Shown here piece by piece: positions 40,520 to 50,519 of a stretch of DNA of 64,000 bases (its first letter is position 1; each line of letters starts with the position of its first letter). The DNA is from TMP-7 sp038212445. Its GTDB lineage: Bacteria > Acidobacteriota > Terriglobia > Bryobacterales > Bryobacteraceae. The stretch is from the NCBI GenBank assembly GCA_038212445.1, contig JBBQUM010000014.1:62001-126000 (forward strand). The letters run 5' to 3'. The notes beneath the pieces were generated by a model. The model did not search any database. It was not told the DNA's origin and saw only the letters and a program-made list of their open reading frames with translations. Both the position numbers and the translations under genes were made by a program.

Positions 40520-42880
40520 TCAATGCTTGGCGAGGACCGAAAATGACGGTACCGACACCTTGGTTGGCAACCGCGTCGCCGCAATGGTGATGCTCACCGG
40601 CTCGCTGGCGGTCCGCACCCACTTCACAACCGGCGGACCACCGCCAAATTGCACCTCCACCGGTACGTCAACGCTAAAGTCCTCATCCACGTCTGACTGA
40701 GCCACCGTAACAGTCACCTTCAGCGCAGGCGCCTTTCCTTTAATGGAACTGCTGACTTTGAGCGTCGGAATCCCAGTCCCGTAGATCCAATTCTCGAAGA
40801 AGTTCTCAAGCGACCGCTGCGGTGGCGGCATGAACTCTTCCGCCAAGCTGCGGAACGCGTCAGTGTTTAGAGCCTTGAACTGATACCGCCGGCAGACCTC
40901 GCCGAGCATCTTCAGAAATCGCTCGTCTCCCATGCGCAGGCGAAGCATGTGAAGGATCCAGGCGCCCTTTTCATAGACGATCAGGCGAGCCGACATGCCG
41001 TCCGAGCTCTCTACACGCGGACCCCAGGTGATGGGGCCGAGGCTTTCGACGGTGCCCCCATCGGCTCGCTTGCCGAGCAGTCGCGTGCGGAATTCATCGA
41101 GCACTGCATCGCGCGCGCGCACTCCTTTCCGCTTCTCGAGGTAAAGGAGAGCGCTGTAATTGGCAAGCGATTCCATGAGCCAGGAGTCCTGGTAAGCGTC
41201 GCCACTAACAACATTCCCCCACCATTGATGCGCTACTTCATGCGGCGCCAGCAGATCGGAGAAGAACACCTGCCGGGTCTTTTCGCGGACTACCAGGGGA
41301 CGCTGTTCAGGAGCCAAATACGTCAGTGTGGACAGATAAACCAGACCCGGAAACCCTTGCCCGAAAGCGCCGGGAATGGGTGTCACCGCCAAGGTCTTCA
41401 ATGGCGGCGGGCCAAACTGCTTCGTCATATATTCGAAGGCGGCCGTCACTTCTTCAGCCAGCGGTACGAGCCGCGCGAGCGGCTGTGGAGGCGCCTCGGG
41501 TAACAGGATGTCGGTGTTACGGCGCCTAAGGCTTGGGGGAACAGGGGGCGTCAGCCCTGCGCGATCCTGAAGACCAGGCTCCGCTGTACGGTTTCCGTAG
41601 ACGTCGATCGTGTACGGCCCGCTCTTCATCGAAATCTTCTCGAACGTACCCAGGTTGAAGCCGGCAAACCGGACTGGTCCGCTGGTCTTCCGGTGCGAGA
41701 CATGCATGTCTCCTTCTGTCCGCTCGTCCATCAACTCGCCGGTGGAAATCAGCGTCAGACGCTTCGGATAGCGGAAGGTGAGATCGTAGAGCGTGAAATC
41801 GGCGCCGCGATGCGGATACCATGTGCCGCGATCGCTGACGGCATACACTCCGTTCCCGGCGTTGAATACGACGTCTCCATCGTGGTGGAATTCCACTTCA
41901 TACGACTTGCCAGGCTCAAGCGCCTCAGGCGCGATAAACAGGAAGAAGTCGCTGGTTCCTCTGAGTGCGTTGGTGCGAAGTGACTCCCGCTCAAAGGTCT
42001 CCGCGGTCTGCCCGTTCAGTCTCACTTCCGTCAGCTTCATTCGCCGGCTCAGTTCCAGCGGGAACGAACGCATGCGTCGCGCGGGAGTCAGTTGGAACTT
42101 CGTGACCGCCGTCAAATGGAGCTGTTCGTCGAGAACAGCCTCTATGCGATAGTTGGTGATCGCGAATGGCTGCTTGGGCAGCTTGGCGGTACCGTTCCGG
42201 ATGTTGCGCGCCTCAAAACTGGTCCAAATATCGTAGCGGGGAACATTATTGCGGTTGCCGAGCTGGCCTACGACGATCTGCTCGCGTGAGTCGGAGTCAT
42301 AGAAGACGTCAAAATTGCCCAGGTTTATGCCGGCGATGGCGCCGAAAAAAAGCGGCGTTTCACTTTCCGGGTTCAGCAGATCCTGGACCAGCCGCATTTG
42401 AAAGCTATCGGAAATGTTGCGCAGCACGGAGCCATATTGTTGTGCCAGCAGCAATCCCCGCTCGGGAGTCTTGCGGCCAACTTCCCTGGCACGGCTCATG
42501 AGTTCGTCGGCTGTCCGGTCAGTGAAGACGAACAGGGCTCCACGGAAGTGCTCGCTCAGATTTGGCGACCCGGTAAACGATCCCAGGGACTGACGCTCGC
42601 TTCGCGTGGGCGGCAGCAACATCACTTCCGCCTCGCCGCCCTCAACGTCTGACGAGAATACCGCCGATAGCCGGCGGCCGTTCACTGGCTTTGAAAAGAT
42701 CAGGAAGCCATCGGTGAAATAGAACTTGAGGTCCTGTTTATTGAAGCTCAGTTCCCGAACACGATAGCACTCGTCGGAGTCGAGGCCCGCGTCGCGGATG
42801 GCGCGCCCTAACTCGGCCACCGTCTCAGATGCGGTTGCGGCCACCGTGAACGCCAGAACCAGGAGAATGCGTAGGAGCAC
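40520..42880 (-). CDS. Exported M1-family aminopeptidase
   Basis: GTG start and signal peptide (MLLRILLVLAFTVAATAS). The N-terminal ~300 residues are an acidobacterial extension, then the M1 core: gluzincin site APHEVAHQWWGNVVSGDAYQDSWLMESLANYSALL (HExxH-18-E, Zn2+ and general base). The GAMEN exopeptidase motif is not obvious; the equivalent place reads PGAFGQGFPGLVYLS, so substrate preference may differ from classic aminopeptidase N. C-terminal beta-sandwich (LKVTVTVAQSDVDEDFSVDVPVEV). 786 residues. A probable operon with the glycosyltransferase. Confidence 0.9.
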   Translation of the reverse strand: MLLRILLVLAFTVAATASETVAELGRAIRDAGLDSDECYRVRELSFNKQDLKFYFTDGFLIFSKPVNGRRLSAVFSSDVEGGEAEVMLLPPTRSERQSLGSFTGSPNLSEHFRGALFVFTDRTADELMSRAREVGRKTPERGLLLAQQYGSVLRNISDSFQMRLVQDLLNPESETPLFFGAIAGINLGNFDVFYDSDSREQIVVGQLGNRNNVPRYDIWTSFEARNIRNGTAKLPKQPFAITNYRIEAVLDEQLHLTAVTKFQLTPARRMRSFPLELSRRMKLTEVRLNGQTAETFERESLRTNALRGTSDFFLFIAPEALEPGKSYEVEFHHDGDVVFNAGNGVYAVSDRGTWYPHRGADFTLYDLTFRYPKRLTLISTGELMDERTEGDMHVSHRKTSGPVRFAGFNLGTFEKISMKSGPYTIDVYGNRTAEPGLQDRAGLTPPVPPSLRRRNTDILLPEAPPQPLARLVPLAEEVTAAFEYMTKQFGPPPLKTLAVTPIPGAFGQGFPGLVYLSTLTYLAPEQRPLVVREKTRQVFFSDLLAPHEVAHQWWGNVVSGDAYQDSWLMESLANYSALLYLEKRKGVRARDAVLDEFRTRLLGKRADGGTVESLGPITWGPRVESSDGMSARLIVYEKGAWILHMLRLRMGDERFLKMLGEVCRRYQFKALNTDAFRSLAEEFMPPPQRSLENFFENWIYGTGIPTLKVSSSIKGKAPALKVTVTVAQSDVDEDFSVDVPVEVQFGGGPPVVKWVRTASEPVSITIAATRLPTKVSVPSFSVLAKH

Positions 42881-42925
42881 GGTATAAGTTTAACGTCCGG
42901 CCCCCACGGGACGCGACGCCGCCGG

Positions 42926-45900
42926 CTATCTTACCGTCACCGCCGGCACGTTCTGATCCCGCACCAACTTGTTGAACGCCTTCAGATCCGAGCCTAGAAG
43001 CCCGTCCAGGCTCTTGAGCTGCGCGTTCACTTGTGTGGCTAATTCCTCGTAAACCATCGACGACTGCGCCGTCGGCGAGATGTCGTTCGCCGCCACCGCA
43101 CCAGCCAGCGCAGCGAGTTTGTTATTCAGCTTGATCGGGAAATTCAGAGGATCCTGGTTGCTTTGATTCTTCGTCTGGTAGAGCTCGTTCTCCACCAGCG
43201 ATAACTTGCGCGCAAGCTCTTTCGCCGCGTCGGCAACGGCCTTGTTGGACGACTTTGAGTACGGATCCAGTTGACGCTTGGCCTCGCGGATCTTCACCAC
43301 GCCCTCGTTGGTCTGCGAGAGCTTGTCGCGCACTAGCAGCGCGAGCGTCGACTGCTTTTGGAAATCCTCGGGCGTTGTTGGCGCGCGTGGGTCCTTCTTA
43401 ATCGTGAATGCCTGCGTCTCGGTGAAGCCGTCGACACTCACCTTCGCTTGATACTTCCCGGGAACGACCAGCGGCCCGCGCACACTGCCGGCCCACATGA
43501 TGAGTCCCGGGAAGGTGGTGGCGTCAGGATGCCGCATATCCCAAACAAAGCGGTTCAAGCCGACGGCCGCTGGTGCGCGTACAGGACCTTGTGGACCGCG
43601 CGGCGCGTCCTCGTCATCATCATCAGCGCCGGCCCGTCCACCGGCTTCCTTAGGCTGTTCCTTGCTCGAAAACTGCTTCACCAGCTTGCCCGACGCGTCC
43701 AGGATCTCGATGGTGACGTCGCCCTTTGGCTTCTCTTTTAAGTTGTAATAGACCACCACTCCGTTGGGCGGGTTCTGGCCGGACGGCCCTCCGGCACGCC
43801 CGCCGCCGCCAAAGCCACCGCCGCCGAAGCGATACGCGTCCTTAGGTTGAAGCACCTGATTTGCGCCCGGAGTTCCCGCCGCCAGTTGACGCAGCGCCGG
43901 CATATCGTCGAGGACGTAGAAGGCGCGCCCCTGCGTGGCGATTACCAGGTCGTCCTCACGTTTGTGAAACGCCAGATCGGCGACAGTCAGCGCCGGCATG
44001 TTCAAACGCAGCGAGCGCCAGGTACCGCCAGCGTCGAATGAAACGTAGAGGCTGGTCTCAGTGCCCGCCACGAGCAGTCCGCGCTTGTTTGGATCCTCGC
44101 GGATCACACGCGTGAAGTCGCCTTCCGGGATGCCGTCGACAATCTTCTTCCAGGTTTTGCCGTAGTCGTTGGTCTTGAACAGGTACGGATGAAAATCGTC
44201 CAGCTTGTACATCGTCGCGGCAAAGTAGGCGGTGGCGGGATCGTGCGGCGACGCGGCGATGGAGTTGATTTGGATCCACTCGGGCATGTCTTTCGGCGTA
44301 ACGTTCGTCCAGGTCTTGCCGCCGTCGCGTGTGAGTTGAACCAGACCATCATCTGAGCCCGTCCAGATCACCCCCTTCGCGATCGGCGATTCGTCCACCG
44401 TGAAGATCGTGTCGTAGTATTCCACCCCGGTGTTGTCCTTGGTTAGTGGACCGCCTGTTGGACCCTGCTTTGATTTGTCGTTGCGGGTCAGGTCGGGGCT
44501 GATCGGCGTCCAGTGCTGCCCCTCGTCGGTGGACTTCACCAGCACGTTGCCTCCCGCGTACAGCGCCTTCGGATCATGCGGCGAAAACAGCAACGGGAAG
44601 TTCCACTGGAACCGGTATTTCATCGCTTCGGCACCGGAACCCATCGGATTGTCGGGCCATACGGTAACGTTGCGGGTGGTGCCGGTGCGGTGGTCGTAGC
44701 GTGTCAGAAGTCCATCGTATGAGCCGGCGTAAACGACAGCGGGATTCTGAGAATCGGGAGCGATCCAGCCGCTCTCGCCGCCGCCGACGTCATGCCATTC
44801 CCGCTCGGTGATGGATCCTCCGTTGCCGCGGCTGGCAATGCCGACCGTACTGTTGTCCTGTTGTGCGCCGTAGATCCAGTACGGGAACTGCTCGTCGAGC
44901 GCCACGCGGTAAAACTGGGCGGTGGGCTGGTTGTTGATCGTGCTCCAGCTTTTACCCCCGTTATACGAGACATGCGCGCCTCCGTCGTTGCCCTCGATCA
45001 TGCGTTCAGGATCGCCGGGCGCAATCCAAAGATCGTGGTTGTCGCCATGACCGGTGGCGATGGGCGTGAAGTTGCGGCCGCCATCATTTGACCGGTACAT
45101 CCCAGTGTTGAGCACATACACTGTGTCAGCCTTCTGGGGGTCGGCGAAAATATGTGTGTAATACCAGGCGCGCTGGCGCAGACTGCGCGATTCGTTGACG
45201 CGCGACCATGTCTTGCCCGCGTTCTCAGAGCGAAAAACGCCACCCTCCTCGGCTTCCACGATCGCCCAGACACGCTCAGGATTGACTGGCGATACCGTGA
45301 TGCCAATGCGGCCGATAATGCCTTTCGGAAGCCCGGTGTTGCGCGTGATGTCTGTCCAGGTCTCGCCGCCGTCCGAGGATTTCCAAAGTCCGCTGTCGGG
45401 ACCGCCGCTATCAAATGCCCAGGGCTTGCGCAGAAATTGGTACACCGCCGCGTACAGGATGTTCGGATTGCCAGGATCGAGCGCCAGGTCAATCACGCCC
45501 GCGTTGGGCGACTTGAAGAGCGTTTTCCGCCACGTCTTGCCGCCGTCAGTGGACTTGAATACACCACGATCGTCATTGGGGCCGGACATATGGCCGAGCG
45601 CGCCCACCCATACGATGTCGGGATTGCGCGGATGAACACGTACACGGGGAATCTGCTGCGTGTCGGCCAGACCGGTGTACTTCCAGGTCTTGCCGGCGTC
45701 CGTCGACTTGTAGACGCCATCGCCGTGGGAGGCATTGCCGCGCAAACAACCTTCACCCATCCCGGCGTAGATCACGTTTGGATCGGAGTCGGCGACAGCC
45801 AGCGCGCCCACAGGCGAAGTCTTCAACTGACCATCGGAAATCGCTTCCCAGCGAGCGCCGCCGTCGGTGGTTTTCCAAATGCCGCCGCCGGTGCCGCCAA

Positions 45901-46060
45901 AGTAAAAAACCGAAGGCTGCGACGCGACCCCGGCAACCGCAACCACCCGCCCGCCGCGGAACGGGCCAATCTGTCGAAACTTGAGATCCTTCCAGGGTTC
46001 AGTCTGAGCAGCAGCGGTAACTGCGAACAAAGAGAGAGCAAGCGCAAGAGAGTTCCTCAT
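42926..46060 (-). CDS. Secreted BNR/sortilin-like (VPS10) beta-propeller protein
   Basis: The ATG at 46060 starts a signal peptide (MRNSLALALSLFAVTAAAQ). It is followed by many Asp-box (S-x-D-x-G-x-T-W) repeats: TTDGGARWEA, STDAGKTWKY, STDGGKTWRK, SSDGGETWTD, SENAGKTWSR, STDEGQHWTP, TRDGGKTWTN, TNDYGKTWKK and SFDAGGTWRS. They form two propellers across residues ~20-760. A Gly-rich patch (FGGGGFGGGGRAGG) and a C-terminal ~250-residue domain with VTIEILDASGKLVKQFSS, KYQAKVSVDGFTETQAFTI and helical NNKLAALAGAV follow. Such proteins are common in acidobacteria and are called sortilin- or glycosyl-hydrolase-like; no catalytic role is shown. Confidence 0.88.
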   Translation of the reverse strand: MRNSLALALSLFAVTAAAQTEPWKDLKFRQIGPFRGGRVVAVAGVASQPSVFYFGGTGGGIWKTTDGGARWEAISDGQLKTSPVGALAVADSDPNVIYAGMGEGCLRGNASHGDGVYKSTDAGKTWKYTGLADTQQIPRVRVHPRNPDIVWVGALGHMSGPNDDRGVFKSTDGGKTWRKTLFKSPNAGVIDLALDPGNPNILYAAVYQFLRKPWAFDSGGPDSGLWKSSDGGETWTDITRNTGLPKGIIGRIGITVSPVNPERVWAIVEAEEGGVFRSENAGKTWSRVNESRSLRQRAWYYTHIFADPQKADTVYVLNTGMYRSNDGGRNFTPIATGHGDNHDLWIAPGDPERMIEGNDGGAHVSYNGGKSWSTINNQPTAQFYRVALDEQFPYWIYGAQQDNSTVGIASRGNGGSITEREWHDVGGGESGWIAPDSQNPAVVYAGSYDGLLTRYDHRTGTTRNVTVWPDNPMGSGAEAMKYRFQWNFPLLFSPHDPKALYAGGNVLVKSTDEGQHWTPISPDLTRNDKSKQGPTGGPLTKDNTGVEYYDTIFTVDESPIAKGVIWTGSDDGLVQLTRDGGKTWTNVTPKDMPEWIQINSIAASPHDPATAYFAATMYKLDDFHPYLFKTNDYGKTWKKIVDGIPEGDFTRVIREDPNKRGLLVAGTETSLYVSFDAGGTWRSLRLNMPALTVADLAFHKREDDLVIATQGRAFYVLDDMPALRQLAAGTPGANQVLQPKDAYRFGGGGFGGGGRAGGPSGQNPPNGVVVYYNLKEKPKGDVTIEILDASGKLVKQFSSKEQPKEAGGRAGADDDDEDAPRGPQGPVRAPAAVGLNRFVWDMRHPDATTFPGLIMWAGSVRGPLVVPGKYQAKVSVDGFTETQAFTIKKDPRAPTTPEDFQKQSTLALLVRDKLSQTNEGVVKIREAKRQLDPYSKSSNKAVADAAKELARKLSLVENELYQTKNQSNQDPLNFPIKLNNKLAALAGAVAANDISPTAQSSMVYEELATQVNAQLKSLDGLLGSDLKAFNKLVRDQNVPAVTVR

Positions 46061-46118
46061 AAACAGCGTATGGTAACGCATGGAACGCCAGCCTGGACGG
46101 AACATCTAGAATTGATTT

Positions 46119-47702
46119 GTGAGCGTCTCAACCGGCAAGCCTTACAGAACGATCAGTGAGCTTCCTCTCGAACCGGTCTACGGTCCCGCGGACGCGACCT
46201 CCGCGCCCCCCTTGCCGGGCGAGTTTCCATACACCCGCGGTATCCACCCGACCATGTACCGCGGCCGTATGTGGACCATGCGTCAGTTCTCCGGTTTCGC
46301 TACCCCGGAGGAAACCAACCGCCGTTACTTGTATCTCCTCCAGCAGGGGCAGACCGGACTCTCAGTAGCCTTCGACCTCCCGACCCTCATGGGCTATGAC
46401 AGCGACCATCCCACCGCTCTCGGCGAAGTGGGAAAGTGCGGAGTCTCGGTGTCGTCGTTGGAAGACATGGAGACCATCTTCCAGGGCATCCCGCTCGATA
46501 GCGTCAGCGTTTCGATGACCATCAACTCGCCCGCCAACGTTCTTTGGGCTATGTACCTCGTGGTGGCCGAAAAGCAGGGCGTCGATTGGACCAACTTGAA
46601 CGGCACGCTCCAGAACGACATCCTCAAAGAGTTCATCGCGCAGAAGGAATACATCTATCCACCGCGTCCATCGATGCGCCTGGTTACCGACGTTATCGAG
46701 TATTCGACAAAGCACGTTCCCAAGTACAACCCCATTTCCATCAGCGGTTATCACATCCGTGAGGCCGGTTCCACTGCTGCCCAGGAGTTGGCGTTCACGC
46801 TGCGCGATGGCATCGAGTATGTCGAATGGGCGCTCGAACGCGGCCTGTCCGTCGACAGCTTCGCGCCCCGCCTCAGCTTCTTCTTCAACGCGCATAGCGA
46901 CTTTTTCGAGGAAATCGCCAAGTACAGAGCGGCGAGAAAAATCTGGGCCGAGACCATGCGCCAGCGCTTCAATGCCACCGACGAGCGCAGTCTGAAGCTG
47001 CGGTTCCACACGCAGACGGCAGGATGCTCGCTCACCTGGCAGCAGCCCTATAACAATCTGATCCGTACGTCGGTTCAGGCGATGGCCGCCATCATGGGGG
47101 GCACGCAATCGCTGCACACCAACTCCCTCGACGAGGCTTACGCGCTGCCAAGCGAGCAGGCCGTGACGCTGGCGCTGCGTACGCAACAGATTCTCGCCAG
47201 TGAGAGCAATGTCGCGGCGGTCGCCGATCCGCTCGGTGGCAGCTGGTTCGTCGAAAAGCTGACTACCGAAGTGGAGCAGGCCGCGCTTGAATATATACGT
47301 CGAATCGATGCCATGGGCGGGATGATTCCGGCCATCGAGCGGTCCTACCCGCAGGCCGAGATCGCTGACGCCAGCTACCTCTACCAGCATTCCATAGAGA
47401 CCGGCGAGCGGAAAATCGTCGGGGTCAATGCCTTTATCGAGTCGAACAACGAACACATCGACCTGCTTCAGATCGATGAAACGGCCCAAGCCCATCAGGC
47501 CAATAAACTGACTGACCTCAAGAGCCGTCGCGATAACCAGCGTGTGAGCCGCGCGCTGGCTGAATTGCGCCGTGTCGCCAAGGGCACCGAGAACACGATG
47601 CCCGGCATTATCGAAGCCGTACGCGCGTACGCCTCGGTGGGCGAAATTTGCGACGCCTTTCGCGAGGTTTTCGGGACCTACACGGAGACCTCGGTGGTCT
47701 AG
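46119..47702 (+). CDS. Methylmalonyl-CoA mutase-type large subunit (catalytic domain only)
   Basis: B12-dependent acyl-CoA mutase catalytic (TIM-barrel) domain: TMYRGRMWTMRQFSGFA, LSVAFDLPTLMGYDSDHP, SVSMTINSPA and PPRPSMRLVTDVIEY. Further on are AAQELAFTLRDGIEYV, FFFNAHSDFFEEIAKYRA and GGTQSLHTNSLDEA. Tyr in TMYR and Arg in PSMR correspond to residues linked to methylmalonyl-CoA recognition, favouring that substrate over isobutyryl-CoA (family knowledge, not tested here). 527 residues end before the B12-binding domain, which must be a separate protein, probably encoded elsewhere. Start is GTG at 46119 with no strong ribosome-binding site. Its stop overlaps the convergent M28 gene's by 4 bp. 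Confidence 0.92.
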   Translation: MSVSTGKPYRTISELPLEPVYGPADATSAPPLPGEFPYTRGIHPTMYRGRMWTMRQFSGFATPEETNRRYLYLLQQGQTGLSVAFDLPTLMGYDSDHPTALGEVGKCGVSVSSLEDMETIFQGIPLDSVSVSMTINSPANVLWAMYLVVAEKQGVDWTNLNGTLQNDILKEFIAQKEYIYPPRPSMRLVTDVIEYSTKHVPKYNPISISGYHIREAGSTAAQELAFTLRDGIEYVEWALERGLSVDSFAPRLSFFFNAHSDFFEEIAKYRAARKIWAETMRQRFNATDERSLKLRFHTQTAGCSLTWQQPYNNLIRTSVQAMAAIMGGTQSLHTNSLDEAYALPSEQAVTLALRTQQILASESNVAAVADPLGGSWFVEKLTTEVEQAALEYIRRIDAMGGMIPAIERSYPQAEIADASYLYQHSIETGERKIVGVNAFIESNNEHIDLLQIDETAQAHQANKLTDLKSRRDNQRVSRALAELRRVAKGTENTMPGIIEAVRAYASVGEICDAFREVFGTYTETSVV

Positions 47703-49267
47703 TTTGTCGGCTCCGGTTTCGGCGGCGCGGGCATCTTTTCTTTCGTGAAACGCGGAATCATCTGGCCGCGGTTGGCGACATGCCATACGGCGGCCGCAAT
47801 CACGATGGACGACTTGATCGCGTCCTCGGGCACGATGCGCTCGTAGGTGTCGAGATTGGTATGCCAGGTGTGGCTCTGATACTCGATGCTGTCCTGGCCC
47901 AAGCCGACTCCCGGCAGTCCGGCGGCATTAAACGAAGTGGAATCGGTACCGCCGCGGTTGCGTCCAGTGGTGACCGACGCGCCCATCACGCCGAGGTCTT
48001 CAAAGGGCGCCAAGGCAGCGCGAAGGATGTCGCCCGATTCAACGGGTCCAAAAATACTTGCGCCGCGAACTCGCCCGGTACCGGAGTCAATATTGAAGTA
48101 GGCGTCCAATGATGCAAACTCCGGCTTCGGCTCCTCGGCTGTCCCGAAGTGCTCCTTGACGTAAGCGATTGAGCCCAGCAAGCCCTGCTCCTCGCCGCCC
48201 CAAAGCGCGATCCGGATCGTCCGCCGCGGCTTCTTGCCGATCGACTGTATGAGCCGCGCCGCCTCCATCATCATCGATGACCCGATGGCGTTGTCGGTGG
48301 CTCCGGTGGCTGAATGCCAGGAGTCAAAGTGGGCGCCGAGCATGACGACCTCAGACGCTTTATCGGTGCCGGGGATTTCGCCGACGACGTTGTAGCTCGT
48401 CTTGCCTTCCGGATATGTAGTGTTGTGGATGTCGAAGCGCAGTTGGACGTCCTCGCTATCGACGAGCAGGCGTTCAATACGCCCGAAATCTTCATTGCGA
48501 AGGACCACTGTCGGCACCGCTTTCGCCAGGTCGAACGTACGGTTGTTGAACGCGCGAATCTGGCCGTGCTCGCGGCCCGCGTCGTTCAGCCGCAGCAGCG
48601 CGCCATTTGCAGCCAGCCATGCATCAATCAGTTCATTCGACTGATTGGCGGATAACTTGCCGGGCGGCGGAGGCGTACGCGCGCCGAAATTGGGCCGTGT
48701 GGGATTCACCGGATCAAAACGCGCGCGCGCGTCGGCGTCTTCCATGCGTTTCGCGGCTGGCGCGAAGTTCACCGGCACCAGCGTCGCTTTACCCATCAGC
48801 ACCATCTTGCCGCCCACTTTGCTCTGGTTCGCATCGAGCCAGCCAGTCAGTTCCTCCTTGGTGGGGAGTGTCGGCGGAATGAGCTGCATCACGTGGCCAT
48901 CGATGGCGCCTTTGGTGGACGGCGTCCAGGCCACTACCTTAAACGTGAGGGAATCCTTCGTCGGCGCGGTGAGCAAGCCTGTCGCTTGATCATTCACCCA
49001 ACCCGGATGGCCAAAATCCCACGGCTCCAGGTGGACATTCTGCAGCCCCCACTCCTTTAGTTGCGAAACCGCCCAATTCGCCGCAGCCTCGTAGTTTGGC
49101 GAGCCGGTGAGACGCGGTCCATAGCGATCGGTTAGTTTGTGGAGCGTGCGCATCACCTGCGGATGCTCGGTGGCTTCGCGGCGGATTTTCCAGTCAGCTT
49201 CGGTATCTACACGCTCGGCTGCGGAAAGGAGTGCAGCCAACGCCAGCGGGGCAACAAGTTTTCGCAT
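47699..49267 (-). CDS. Exported M28-family metallopeptidase
   Basis: The ATG at 49267 begins a signal peptide (MRKLVAPLALAALLSAAE). A leading ~100-residue region has RTLHKLTDRYGPRLTGSPNY, then a PA insert, then the M28 catalytic domain with two-zinc ligands: VVMLGAHFDSWHSATGATDNAIGSSMMMEAARL (His, Asp), IRIALWGGEEQGLLGSIAYV (Glu pair) and YFNIDSGTGRVRGAS (Asp). FNAAGLPGVGLGQDSIEY and TWHTNLDTYERI (His) complete it. About 522 residues, the glutamate-carboxypeptidase-like or aminopeptidase form found in soil bacteria. Substrate likely peptides in the periplasm or outside. Confidence 0.9.
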   Translation of the reverse strand: MRKLVAPLALAALLSAAERVDTEADWKIRREATEHPQVMRTLHKLTDRYGPRLTGSPNYEAAANWAVSQLKEWGLQNVHLEPWDFGHPGWVNDQATGLLTAPTKDSLTFKVVAWTPSTKGAIDGHVMQLIPPTLPTKEELTGWLDANQSKVGGKMVLMGKATLVPVNFAPAAKRMEDADARARFDPVNPTRPNFGARTPPPPGKLSANQSNELIDAWLAANGALLRLNDAGREHGQIRAFNNRTFDLAKAVPTVVLRNEDFGRIERLLVDSEDVQLRFDIHNTTYPEGKTSYNVVGEIPGTDKASEVVMLGAHFDSWHSATGATDNAIGSSMMMEAARLIQSIGKKPRRTIRIALWGGEEQGLLGSIAYVKEHFGTAEEPKPEFASLDAYFNIDSGTGRVRGASIFGPVESGDILRAALAPFEDLGVMGASVTTGRNRGGTDSTSFNAAGLPGVGLGQDSIEYQSHTWHTNLDTYERIVPEDAIKSSIVIAAAVWHVANRGQMIPRFTKEKMPAPPKPEPTN

Positions 49268-49441
49268 TTTATCCAGGATAGGGCATTTATCGGCTCGTTG
49301 AGAATAGAGGCTCGGAAGTGGCTGATGTTGGACGCTTTGTCGTGCGGATATCAAACCTCCAAGTCTCAAGAACTAAGCAATCTTCTAAGGTGTTTGTCCG
49401 GTAAGCAACGGTGGAAAAGTGCCGATTAAATAATTTCAGCC

Positions 49442-50512
49442 ATGATTTCGTTGCGAAAGTATCTCGACGGGGATGCGGAGGGGCTTGCCAAATCGACCAT
49501 GGACGCCTATAAGAAGGCGATCGTGGCGATGGGCAGTGCCGGCGTCCTAGCATGTCCCCCCTCAGGCGACGCCCTGCTAGCCAGCCTTCTGAGTCTCCAC
49601 GAAAAACTGGTCGCCGAAACCTCCAAGGAGACAGTGGCCCAAACGGAAGTCCTGCTTGAGACCGAGCTTGAGCAATGGGCGCAGCGCAGCGCGAAGTACT
49701 ATGTCGACCGCACCAACGACGTCAAGGAAATCCTTACTATGGTCGCCAAAACGGCCTCCGACGTTGGCGAACGCGACGAACGCTACGGCAAACAGCTACA
49801 GGATCTAACCAAGCGGCTCCAGGCGACAGCGCGGCTGTCCGATATCCAAACAATCCGTGAATCGCTCGGCAAGGACGTGTCAGACTTCAACTCCTGCCTC
49901 ACAAATATGGCCCAGGACGGGGTGGAGTCAGTCGCCCAGCTCAGAGCAAAGGTCACACAATACGAGGCCAGGCTTGAAGAGGTGGAGGTCCTGGCGAGTC
50001 AGGATGGCCTCACTGGACTGGCCAACCGGCGGAAAGTGGAAAGACAGCTCGAGCGCCGTATTCAGGACAGCCGCAAATTCAGCGTCATTTATCTTGACCT
50101 GAATGGGTTCAAAGAGATCAACGATGTTTACGGCCATCAGGCTGGCGATGACCTGCTCAAGCAGTTCGCTGGGGAACTACAAACAGCGTTTCGCACCGAC
50201 GATGTGATCGGGCGCTGGGGTGGTGACGAGTTCATCGTTCTGGTGGACGGCGAGCGCCACGAAGATCAATTGCGAAAACGCATTGAGGATTGGGTGAGCG
50301 GAGAGTACATTCTGGGAGGCCCCGAACAGCGCAAGGTCATGGTCAGCGCCGCCGTTGGCACTGCGGCCTGGCAACCGGGCATGTCGAGCATCGAGTTGGT
50401 CCGCCAAGCCGACAACTCAATGTACGAAGAGAAACAAAAGAGTGCGGCCAGCCGTTCTACCTCACCAAACGGCGCCGCGCCCATTGCAATCGCGGGCGGA
50501 AGGCGAAGATAG
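49442..50512 (+). CDS. GGDEF diguanylate cyclase
   Basis: Makes c-di-GMP from two GTP. The C-terminal GGDEF domain (residues ~180-335) is intact: DGLTGLANRRKVERQL, FSVIYLDLNGFKEINDVYGHQ and RTDDVIGRWGGDEFIVLVDG. The RxxD allosteric I-site (RTDD) is five residues before GGDEF, so product inhibition is expected. The N-terminal ~170 residues are helical (SLHEKLVAETSKETVAQTEVL, YGKQLQDLTKRLQATARLSD) with no recognised sensor domain; they may form a coiled coil for dimerisation. No membrane helix was seen, so it is cytosolic. 356 residues. Confidence 0.93.
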   Translation: MISLRKYLDGDAEGLAKSTMDAYKKAIVAMGSAGVLACPPSGDALLASLLSLHEKLVAETSKETVAQTEVLLETELEQWAQRSAKYYVDRTNDVKEILTMVAKTASDVGERDERYGKQLQDLTKRLQATARLSDIQTIRESLGKDVSDFNSCLTNMAQDGVESVAQLRAKVTQYEARLEEVEVLASQDGLTGLANRRKVERQLERRIQDSRKFSVIYLDLNGFKEINDVYGHQAGDDLLKQFAGELQTAFRTDDVIGRWGGDEFIVLVDGERHEDQLRKRIEDWVSGEYILGGPEQRKVMVSAAVGTAAWQPGMSSIELVRQADNSMYEEKQKSAASRSTSPNGAAPIAIAGGRRR

Positions 50513-50519
50513 CTGCTGT

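Noticed and set aside
46362..47786. 474-codon frame antisense to the mutase gene
   Set aside because: Antisense of a gene with fully conserved motifs; the composition is shadow-like and no family is recognisable.
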